DNA from: an uncultured Rhodobiaceae bacterium | GTDB lineage: Bacteria > Pseudomonadota > Alphaproteobacteria > RS24 | Assembly (NCBI GenBank): GCA_913020275.1 | Contig: CAJWBV010000055.1 | Location: 1-6,160 of the forward strand | Direction of reading: 5' to 3' | DNA: 6,160 bases | Shown: piece by piece, positions 1 to 4,937 of the stretch | How the letters are laid out: each line of letters begins with the position of its first letter | Position numbering within the stretch: position 1 is the stretch's first letter | Made by a program: the position numbers and the translations under genes | The notes under the pieces: generated by a model | Seen by the model: the letters and a program-made list of their open reading frames with translations, nothing else | What the model was told of the DNA's origin: nothing | Databases searched by the model: none

Positions 1-516
1 CTTGCCGGAAACCTCCAGCACGCGCTGGATCACGAACATGACATCTGGGCGACCCGCATCATATTCGTCAAACACAAGTGCCACCGGGTTTTGTAGCGCC
101 CAAGGCAAAATACCTTCCTGAAATTCTGTCACCTGCTTGCCGTCGCGCAACACGATGGCGTCTTTGCCGACCAGATCGATGCGGCTGACATGGCTGTCCA
201 GATTAACGCGCACGCACGGCCAGTTCAGGCGCGCCGCCACCTGCTCGATATGGGTCGATTTGCCGGTGCCGTGATAGCCCTGCACCATAACGCGGCGGTT
301 ATGGGCAAAGCCGGCCAACAGCGCCAGTGTCGTGTTTTTGTCAAACAGATAGTCGGCGTCATAATCGGGCACATATTCATTGCGTTCGGCAAAAGCCGGT
401 ACCTCCAAATCTGTCTCAAAGCCGAAAATCTCGCGCACGGAAACCGTCGTATCCGGCAGGTCTGGCATCGGGCCGGATTGCGGTTGCTTGGCGTTTGTTT
501 GATCAGAGGTCGTCAT
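1..516 (-). CDS. cobS: Cobaltochelatase subunit CobS, N-terminal 172 residues (3' end outside window)
   Basis: CobS is the AAA+ ATPase subunit of the CobN-CobS-CobT complex, which inserts cobalt into hydrogenobyrinic acid a,c-diamide in the cytoplasm during aerobic cobalamin synthesis. The visible part has the CobS-type N-terminal segment (VREIFGFETDLEVPAF, residues 27-42, then YVPDYDADYLFD at 49-58), the Walker A motif GYHGTGKST (80-88), and the Walker B motif VALVFDEYD (145-153). The stretch between them (LNWPCVRVNLDSHVSR, IDLVGKDAIVLRDG) is typical of CobS and separates it from other MoxR-like ATPases. Full-length CobS is about 330 residues, so roughly half is present; the reading frame runs cleanly off base 1. 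The ATG at 516 is preceded by GGGAG with a 6-base spacer. It lies 60 bases behind the J-domain gene in the same direction, so the two are probably one transcript. cobT often follows cobS, but that lies outside the window. Confidence 0.96.
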   Translation of the reverse strand, partial: MTTSDQTNAKQPQSGPMPDLPDTTVSVREIFGFETDLEVPAFAERNEYVPDYDADYLFDKNTTLALLAGFAHNRRVMVQGYHGTGKSTHIEQVAARLNWPCVRVNLDSHVSRIDLVGKDAIVLRDGKQVTEFQEGILPWALQNPVALVFDEYDAGRPDVMFVIQRVLEVSGK

Positions 517-522
517 TATTTT

Positions 523-527
523 CTCCC
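523..527 (-). promoter_or_regulatory. Ribosome binding site of cobS
   Basis: The minus strand reads GGGAG followed by six bases (AAAATA) and the ATG at 516. This good Shine-Dalgarno match fixes the cobS start and argues that cobS is translated independently of the upstream J-domain gene. Confidence 0.7.
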
Positions 528-530
528 AAG

Positions 531-556
531 TCGGCCCACGAATAGCTGCGGGCCAA
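531..556 (-). other. Imperfect hairpin between the J-domain gene and cobS
   Basis: On the minus strand TTGGCCC (plus 550-556) can pair with GGGCCGA (plus 531-537), giving a 7-bp stem with one G-U pair and a 12-base loop. It lies directly upstream of the cobS ribosome binding site. No U-run follows, so it does not look like an intrinsic terminator. It could affect mRNA stability or processing between the two cistrons, or be chance in a GC-rich spacer. Confidence 0.3.
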
Positions 557-576
557 GTGTTACCAAATAAAATGCA

Positions 577-1155
577 TTAACAAAAGCCGGAAGCTTTCAA
601 ATATTCATGGGCCTTTATGACGCGCTGCAGACGTTCTTCGTGTTTGCGGTCGCCGCCATTGGCGTCGGGGTGGAGTTTCTTGACCAGCGATTTATAGGCA
701 GCGCGCACATCTTCCGCCGTGGCGGAGGCATCAAGGTCGAGAATATCAAGCGCGCGTTTTTGGCCTGTCGATACGCGGCGTCCGTTTACCGTTTCGCCGG
801 AGACGGGGCCGGCATGGGCCATGATTTCCAGCGGGTCTTCAAACTGCCAGCTGCCCGGGGCACCGCGTCGCGCGCCCAGCGACCATGTTGGCCGGTGGCC
901 CGTGGTTGCGCCCATGCGGTACTTTTCGACATCTTCCGAGCTCATGCCTTCGAAGAAGTCATAGCTCATATTATATTGCCCGATATGCTCGCGGCAAAAA
1001 TGCCGCTTTCCGGCTTCGCGCGGGCCCATCGGTGCGGGGTGTGGCGCGGCAGCGTCACAATCGGGCCAATCGCAACGCGGCGTATGGTCGGCCACGGTTT
1101 CGCGGCGGCGTTCGGCGCGGATCATGTCAAAATATTTGGACTTTAAATTCATCAT
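577..1155 (-). CDS. J-domain (DnaJ-like) co-chaperone with N-terminal Cys/His motif
   Basis: This encodes 192 residues from the chosen start. The C-terminal part, about residues 133-192, is a J domain: a helix with AEDVRAAYKSLVKKL, the diagnostic HPD tripeptide at 162-164, and a following helix (EERLQRVIKAHEYLK). J domains stimulate the ATPase of DnaK/Hsp70 and bring it to a client. The glycine/phenylalanine region and zinc-finger core of true DnaJ are absent, so this is a class-III-like protein of unknown client. The N-terminal part has C28-x4-C33 and C54-x2-H57, a possible metal-binding site, and the segment TGHRPTWSLG (85-94), which I recall as conserved in short alphaproteobacterial J proteins. 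An in-frame ATG at 1272 would give 231 residues, but the added 39 do not look conserved and would run through the bolA promoter region. MMNLKSKYFD fits the family's usual N-terminus, so I chose 1155 (1152 is equally possible). No clear Shine-Dalgarno precedes it. It is likely co-transcribed with cobS. Confidence 0.88.
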   Translation of the reverse strand: MMNLKSKYFDMIRAERRRETVADHTPRCDWPDCDAAAPHPAPMGPREAGKRHFCREHIGQYNMSYDFFEGMSSEDVEKYRMGATTGHRPTWSLGARRGAPGSWQFEDPLEIMAHAGPVSGETVNGRRVSTGQKRALDILDLDASATAEDVRAAYKSLVKKLHPDANGGDRKHEERLQRVIKAHEYLKASGFC

Positions 1156-1282
1156 CACAGTGTGCCAGCGCGGGCCGTCAAAAGCCAGCGCAAGGAACGA
1201 CGCGGGCAGGTGTATTGCAGGACTAACCTGATATAATGCGGTTGCAGGAAAACACAAATGCGCAAAGAACACGGGAAAACCA
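1156..1282. promoter_or_regulatory. Divergent promoter region between the J-domain gene and bolA
   Basis: This 127-base spacer separates two genes read outward. It must hold the bolA promoter and probably that of the J-domain/cobS unit. On the plus strand there is a perfect extended -10 (listed separately). On the minus strand a weak pair, TTGTGT (plus 1252-1257) and TATATC (plus 1230-1235) with a 16-base spacer, could serve the J-domain gene. If real, its -10 would overlap the bolA -10, so the two promoters would compete for polymerase. I recognise no operator or riboswitch. Confidence 0.5.
1229..1237 (+). promoter_or_regulatory. Extended -10 promoter element for bolA
   Basis: TGATATAAT matches the extended -10 consensus TGnTATAAT exactly. 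It lies 45 bases before the bolA ATG, giving a predicted start of transcription near 1244 and a leader of about 40 bases. No good -35 hexamer lies 16-18 bases upstream (the bases there read close to GGTGTA), which is common for extended -10 promoters. Position, orientation and perfect match favour a real sigma-70-type promoter, but this rests on sequence alone. Confidence 0.5.
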
Positions 1283-1561
1283 ATGGGGAATGTTGCCAGC
1301 CAAATCGAAGAAAAATTGAAGACTGCCTTTGCGCCGGACTATCTTGAAGTCATTGACGAGTCCTTTTTGCACGCCGGTCATGGCGGTGCGCGTCCCGAAG
1401 GTGAAACGCATTTTCGGGTCATTGTCGTGGCGACGGCGTTTGAGGGCGCGTCGCGGCTCGAACGCCAGCGCCGTGTGATGGATGTTCTGTCCGAAGAACT
1501 TGACGGGCCGGTGCATGCGCTGGCCATTCGCGCACGCACACCGGATGAACATAAATCCTAA
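1283..1561 (+). CDS. bolA: BolA family protein
   Basis: This encodes 92 residues, a normal length for the BolA family, with an alpha-beta fold resembling KH class II. BolA proteins bind monothiol glutaredoxins and take part in iron-sulfur cluster trafficking and iron regulation in the cytoplasm; some are reported to bind DNA. Visible family features are LEVIDESFLHAGHGGA (21-36) with the histidine-bearing loop H30/H33, GETHFRVIVVA (40-50), FEGASRLERQRRV (53-65), and the near-invariant VHALAIRA (77-84) with H78. The usual RHR of the central motif reads R61-Q62-R63 here. The protein has no cysteine, so histidines would have to serve as cluster ligands in a glutaredoxin complex. No in-frame start exists upstream, so ATG 1283 is the start; its Shine-Dalgarno is weak (CGGGA about 8 bases upstream). 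It is transcribed away from the J-domain gene and runs tail-to-tail into the DUF21/CBS gene, sharing 4 bases. The symbol is at family level only; it may be a BolA1-type paralogue. Confidence 0.93.
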   Translation: MGNVASQIEEKLKTAFAPDYLEVIDESFLHAGHGGARPEGETHFRVIVVATAFEGASRLERQRRVMDVLSEELDGPVHALAIRARTPDEHKS

Positions 1562-2850
1562 TCCGGCGTTGTTGGGTCAGCGACCTGATTGATATTGATT
1601 TGTAAAATCTGGTTGCGCAGACGGCTCAGAATATGAAAGCGAAGCCCGTGAAAGACGAAGGTCTGACCTTCTTCGGGAATGGCGCGTGCCTCGTGAATAA
1701 TCAGTCCGGCGATGCTTGTGGCCTCGGTGTCCGGCAGCGTCCAGCCCATTTCGCGGTTGAGGTCGCGAATGCTGAGTGTGCCGGTCACTTCAAGCGACCC
1801 GTCGGGCAACCGGCGTATCGGGCGGTCGGGCTCGTCATGCTCATCGTCAATATGACCGACGATTTCTTCCAAAATATCTTCCATGGTGACAAGCCCCATC
1901 AGCGCGCCATATTCATCCACCACCAGCGCAAAATGGGCTTTGCGCGTGCGGAAGGCATTGAGTTGCTCGATCAGCAAGGTGGTTTCGGGCACAAACCATG
2001 GCGGGGTGGCAAGCTGGCGAATATCCAGCGTTTCGCTGCCGCCATTGCTGGCGGCAAGCGCGCGCAACAAATCTTTGGCGTGCAACACGCCAATAATGTT
2101 TTCCGGCTCGCCCGACCATAGCGGAATGCGCGTATAGGGGCTGTCCAGCGCCTGTTTGACAATCTCGGCGGGCGTCAGATCGGCATCGATCATGAGCATT
2201 GATTTGCGATGCACCATCACCTCGTCGACATGGGTGTCGCCCAAATCAAGAATGCCGCCCAGCATGTCGCGATCGCGCTTGCGCACACCGCCTTCTTTAT
2301 GGTGCAGGTCGATAGCGCCGCGCAATTCTTCATGCGCGGGCAACAGGCTGCCGGCGCTGGCACCGGTAAATCCGGCAGCGCGCAAAATTGTGCGCGAAAT
2401 AAGCTGCAATAGCTTGGTGAAAGGTGCGAGAACGCCGACCAGAATGCGCAACAGCCCGGCGGCGCGCAGTGCGGTTTGGTCGGGCGTTTGAATGGCGTAG
2501 GTTTTGGGCAGAACTTCGGCAAAGACAACGACCAGCACGGTCATCATCAAAGTTGCGTAGACAACCCCCGTCTCGCCGAACAGCCGCAGAAAAACACTGG
2601 TGGCCAGCACCGAAGCCAGAATATTGACCAGATTATTGCCGAGCAAAATTGCGCCCAACAGCCTTTCATGCTGGTCAAGAAGATATGCCACCCATCCGGC
2701 GCGGCGCGAGCCTTCCTGTTGCATGCGCAACATGCGCGCGCGGCTTGTCGCCGTCAGTGCCGTTTCGGAACCGGACAAAAACGCAGACAATATGAGCAAG
2801 ATGACGATAAACCCGCCGGTCAGCCATAACCCCATTTCGGACTGGCTCAT
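1558..2850 (-). CDS. DUF21/CBS-domain membrane protein (HlyC/CorC, CorB/CNNM-like transporter)
   Basis: This 430-residue inner-membrane protein belongs to the family often annotated hemolysin or HlyC/CorC. Residues 1 to about 190 form the DUF21 (CNNM) domain, with hydrophobic segments near 8-27, 63-88, 96-113 and 130-152. Its signatures are SAFLSGSETAL (22-32), LGNNLVNI (70-77) and FAEVLPKTYA (110-119). Two CBS domains, which bind adenine nucleotides in this family, cover about 212-342; the second ends in GLVTMEDILEEIVG (329-342). The C-terminal CorC_HlyC domain covers about 347-427. Relatives CorB and CNNM are linked to magnesium (sometimes cobalt) transport or efflux. Length and domain order match full-size CorB-type members, unlike the shorter CorC, which lacks DUF21. 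Its ATG lies within the aroB stop (ATGA), which implies translational coupling, and it is last in the aroK-aroB unit. The substrate cannot be read from the sequence; hemolysin is a historical label. Confidence 0.93.
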   Translation of the reverse strand: MSQSEMGLWLTGGFIVILLILSAFLSGSETALTATSRARMLRMQQEGSRRAGWVAYLLDQHERLLGAILLGNNLVNILASVLATSVFLRLFGETGVVYATLMMTVLVVVFAEVLPKTYAIQTPDQTALRAAGLLRILVGVLAPFTKLLQLISRTILRAAGFTGASAGSLLPAHEELRGAIDLHHKEGGVRKRDRDMLGGILDLGDTHVDEVMVHRKSMLMIDADLTPAEIVKQALDSPYTRIPLWSGEPENIIGVLHAKDLLRALAASNGGSETLDIRQLATPPWFVPETTLLIEQLNAFRTRKAHFALVVDEYGALMGLVTMEDILEEIVGHIDDEHDEPDRPIRRLPDGSLEVTGTLSIRDLNREMGWTLPDTEATSIAGLIIHEARAIPEEGQTFVFHGLRFHILSRLRNQILQININQVADPTTPD

Positions 2851-4031
2851 TGACGGGACCCTTCCCGCGCGGCCCCGGCTTTATCCAGGGCACCCTTATC
2901 CAGAGCGCCTTGGGCAATGAGAAAAGCGCGCAAATCATCGCGGCTCACTGTGTCGGTCAAAAAGCTCCTGCCCAGCGCCTCGGCCAGCACGAAGCGCATT
3001 TTCCCAGATTTCACTTTTTTGTCCTGGCCCATGGCCGCGACCAGCGCGTCGGCGTCAAAATTGCCATTGCCGACACGCGTCATGGTGACGGGCAGAGTGG
3101 CTGCATCAAGTAATGCGCGCAAGCGCGCAGCGTCTTCCGCCGGGCAATGGCCGCGCGCCACGGAAAGCTCAAACGCCAAAACCATGCCCAGCGCCACCGC
3201 CTCGCCATGCAGCAAGGTGTTGGAATAGCCGGTCAGTGCCTCAAATGCGTGTCCGAATGTATGGCCCAGATTGAGGAGTGCACGCTCGCCGCTTTCGCGC
3301 TCGTCGCGGGCGACAATTTGGGCTTTTGAGCGACAGCTCTCGGCAATGGCGTAGGTTTGTGCGGCGGCATCGCCGGCCAGCACATCGGTGCCGTTTTCTT
3401 CCAGCCAGTCAAAAAATGCGGCATTGCCCAATGCGCCATATTTCACGATTTCGGCATAACCGGCGCGCAGTTCCCGCTCCGGCAATGTAGTCAGCACCTG
3501 CGTGTCGACCAGCACCAGTTCGGGCTGGAAAAATGCGCCAATGAGATTTTTCCCCTGCGCGGCATTAATTGCCGTTTTACCGCCAATGCTGCTGTCGACC
3601 TGTGCAAGCAGCGTGGTTGGTATCTGAATGAAGCGGGCACCCCGGCGCACAATGGCCGCGGCAAATCCGGCCAGGTCGCCGATCACGCCGCCGCCCAGCG
3701 CAATGATGCAGTCATCGCGCTCGATTTTTTCATCCAGCAACCAACCGCAAAGCTGCTCCAGCCGACCAAAAGATTTGCTGTTTTCACCGGCCGGAATAAT
3801 GGTTGTGGTCGAAGCAATGCCCATGGCCTCAAGCCCGTCCTGCAAGGTTGCCAGATGGTGCTTGGCGACGTGATTGTCGGTCACAATGGCGACGTGCGGG
3901 CGCTTCAAAAGCGGCTTGATGAAATCGCCGGCGCGCGCCAGCAGACCGGCAGCGATTTCGATGTCATAACTGCGTGCGTCAAGCGCGACCCGAACGGTCT
4001 GTTGCGTCTGGTCGGTGGTTTTCTGGTTCAT
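2847..4031 (-). CDS. aroB: 3-dehydroquinate synthase
   Basis: AroB converts 3-deoxy-D-arabino-heptulosonate 7-phosphate to 3-dehydroquinate, the second step of the shikimate pathway, in the cytoplasm with NAD and a divalent metal. The NAD-binding motif GGGVIGDLAGF is at 113-123 and the substrate/NAD segment PTTLLAQVDSSIGGKT at 138-153. The metal ligands are present: E194 in GYAEIVKYG, H257 in NLGHTFGHAFE, and H275 in LLHGEAVALGM. K152 (GGKT) and K197 (EIVKYG) are also in place. At 394 residues it is slightly longer than the usual 350-380; the excess is a short N-terminal polar stretch (residues 1-12) and a C-terminal tail containing a 5-residue tandem repeat (375-384). The ATG at 4031 has only a weak ribosome binding site and lies 65 bases behind aroK. 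The 3' end overlaps the next gene by 4 bases. All key residues are intact, so it should be active. Confidence 0.97.
   Translation of the reverse strand: MNQKTTDQTQQTVRVALDARSYDIEIAAGLLARAGDFIKPLLKRPHVAIVTDNHVAKHHLATLQDGLEAMGIASTTTIIPAGENSKSFGRLEQLCGWLLDEKIERDDCIIALGGGVIGDLAGFAAAIVRRGARFIQIPTTLLAQVDSSIGGKTAINAAQGKNLIGAFFQPELVLVDTQVLTTLPERELRAGYAEIVKYGALGNAAFFDWLEENGTDVLAGDAAAQTYAIAESCRSKAQIVARDERESGERALLNLGHTFGHAFEALTGYSNTLLHGEAVALGMVLAFELSVARGHCPAEDAARLRALLDAATLPVTMTRVGNGNFDADALVAAMGQDKKVKSGKMRFVLAEALGRSFLTDTVSRDDLRAFLIAQGALDKGALDKAGAAREGSRQ
2880..2909 (-). repeat. 15-bp tandem duplication within the 3' end of aroB
   Basis: Two adjacent 15-base units (2895-2909 and 2880-2894 on the minus strand) each encode Gly-Ala-Leu-Asp-Lys. 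They match at 12 of 15 positions, and all three differences are synonymous third-codon changes. This looks like an old in-frame duplication whose protein sequence has been retained, in the non-catalytic C-terminal tail of AroB (residues 375-384). Confidence 0.8.
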
Positions 4032-4096
4032 AGTTTGTGCTTTACGCGAAAGCGACGGTGTTTGTCTAGCGGTTTAGGTTTGGGTGGCGTCCGGTT

Positions 4097-4642
4097 TTAT
4101 TGCCCACTTTGTTGACCATGCGTCTGCAACAGATCGATCAGCCGCTTGACGGCGGCGTCATGCGATTTGCGGCTGATATCGGCGCGGATATCGGCTTCGG
4201 CATATAGCGGCCCGCGCTCACGCATGAGCGCGGAAATTTTGTCGTGCACATCCGTATTCGCCAGCAGTGGGCGTTTGCCGGGCTTGCGCTTGACCCGCTC
4301 GACAAGTTCATCGACCGGCACATCGAGCCATATGGAAATCGCCTTGTCTGAAATTTCGGCGCGCGTATCGGCATCGCAAAATGCGCCGCCGCCTAGGGCC
4401 AGCACTTGCGGGCCTGCTTTCAAAAGCCGGGCAATCACCCGCCGCTCACCATCGCGGAAGGCGGCCTCGCCATGGGCTTCGAATATTTCGGCAACGCTCA
4501 TGCCGGCGGCGGTTTCGATTTCCGTATCGGCGTCGACAAAAGCCAGTTTCAGTCGTTCGGCCAGACGCGTGCCGAGGCTGGACTTACCGGCCCCCATCAT
4601 GCCAATCAGTACAATCGGCTTTGTTATGCGGATTTCCTTCAT
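4097..4642 (-). CDS. aroK: Shikimate kinase
   Basis: AroK phosphorylates shikimate to shikimate 3-phosphate with ATP, the fifth step toward chorismate, in the cytoplasm. At 181 residues it has the normal single-domain size. Visible features are the P-loop GMMGAGKSS (14-22), D37-A38-D39 with the shikimate-binding aspartate D39, FRDGER (62-67) with shikimate-binding R63, the GGG of the Walker B-like region (84-86), the lid arginine R124 in KRPLL (123-127), and R143 in RERGPLY. All expected catalytic residues are in place. ATG 4642 gives the typical short N-terminus before the first strand (IVLIGMMG); the purine-rich stretch before it (ACGGGAACGGAT) is only a loose Shine-Dalgarno. It is first in the aroK-aroB-DUF21/CBS unit, followed after 65 bases by aroB. 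The aroK-aroB pairing is widespread in Proteobacteria and supports both calls. gene_symbol could be aroL in other naming schemes. Confidence 0.96.
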   Translation of the reverse strand: MKEIRITKPIVLIGMMGAGKSSLGTRLAERLKLAFVDADTEIETAAGMSVAEIFEAHGEAAFRDGERRVIARLLKAGPQVLALGGGAFCDADTRAEISDKAISIWLDVPVDELVERVKRKPGKRPLLANTDVHDKISALMRERGPLYAEADIRADISRKSHDAAVKRLIDLLQTHGQQSGQ

Positions 4643-4799
4643 AATTATCCGTTCCCGTCATAACGGTTTCATGGTTTCCGGCAAATGTGTAACGACTATG
4701 AGGGTTTGCGTCCAGTTTTGCCATAATATTTGTCGCATGTGCCCCGTTTCTGCCGTATTGATGTATTATAAGACTGTGACAAGCTAAACGGAGGTAGCC
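4643..4799. promoter_or_regulatory. Divergent intergenic region between aroK and the plus-strand gene pair
   Basis: This 157-base spacer is more AT-rich than the flanking genes and must hold promoters for both directions. ATTATA at 4765-4770 reads as a perfect TATAAT on the minus strand, and the same stretch gives TATTAT (4764-4769) or TATAAG (4767-4772) on the plus strand. None has a convincing -35 at 16-18 bases. TTGTCA occurs on the minus strand (plus 4777-4782) but only 6 bases from the TATAAT, so they cannot be a pair. A 5-bp inverted repeat, CCGTT (4649-4653) and AACGG (4662-4666), lies in the expected aroK leader. No operator is recognised. Confidence 0.4.
4790..4795 (+). promoter_or_regulatory. 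Strong ribosome binding site of the 45-residue gene
   Basis: GGAGGT lies 4 bases before the ATG at 4800. It is the best Shine-Dalgarno match in the window and the main argument that this very short reading frame is translated. Confidence 0.75.
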
Positions 4800-4937
4800 A
4801 TGCAGTTGAACTGGCCGGTAATAGCCACAATTGGGCTGGTGTTGCTCGGCGGCGGCGTAATTTTTCTTGCCCAGGCGGTTGAACCGACCCGCGAGACAGC
4901 GGTGGAGGTGCTCGACAGTGAACGGTTTGCGCGCTAG
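4800..4937 (+). CDS. Small membrane or secreted peptide of unknown function, 45 residues
   Basis: I do not recognise this gene. The 45-residue product starts MQLNWP, then has a hydrophobic segment of about 20 residues (7-26, VIATIGLVLLGGGVIFLAQA) and a charged tail of 19 residues (27-45) with five acidic and three basic residues. That suits a single-pass inner-membrane microprotein. A-Q-A at 24-26 could instead be a signal peptidase site releasing the tail, although the N-terminus has no positive charge before the hydrophobic stretch. Evidence for translation is GGAGGT 4 bases before ATG, the position at the head of a plus-strand unit behind a divergent promoter region, and a 20-base overlap with the next gene, whose own ribosome binding site lies inside this one. 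Coupled translation with the exported protein downstream is likely, and a shared role at the cell envelope is an inference. An alternative is a translated leader that only tunes expression of that gene. Confidence 0.68.
   Translation: MQLNWPVIATIGLVLLGGGVIFLAQAVEPTRETAVEVLDSERFAR
4904..4908 (+). promoter_or_regulatory. Ribosome binding site of the exported protein gene, inside the preceding gene
   Basis: GGAGG lies 9 bases before the GTG at 4918, within the last codons of the 45-residue gene. It decides the GTG start. Ribosomes finishing the small gene (stop at 4935-4937) would uncover or reach this site, consistent with translational coupling. Confidence 0.65.

Noticed and set aside
577..1272. 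A 231-residue version of the J-domain protein starting at ATG 1272
   Set aside because: The additional 39 residues do not resemble the family's N-terminus. They would cover the bolA extended -10 and leave almost no divergent promoter space; the start near 1155 fits better.
1258..1344. A short plus-strand frame starting at ATG 1258, just before bolA, as a possible leader peptide
   Set aside because: It is about 28 codons in another frame with only a weak AGGA ribosome binding site. No hydrophobic or regulatory pattern is visible.
1574..1586. Small inverted repeat GGGTC-AGC-GACCT after bolA as a terminator
   Set aside because: The stem has only 5 pairs including a wobble, no U-run follows, and it lies inside the coding sequence of the convergent gene.
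3357..4115. A 252-codon plus-strand frame opposite aroB
   Set aside because: It lies fully antisense to an aroB gene with all catalytic residues intact. Its composition is that of a shadow frame, and no ribosome binding site was noted.
4765..4782. TTGTCA and TATAAT on the minus strand as an aroK promoter pair
   Set aside because: The two hexamers are only 6 bases apart, far too close to be a -35/-10 pair; only the -10-like hexamer is kept as a weak hint.
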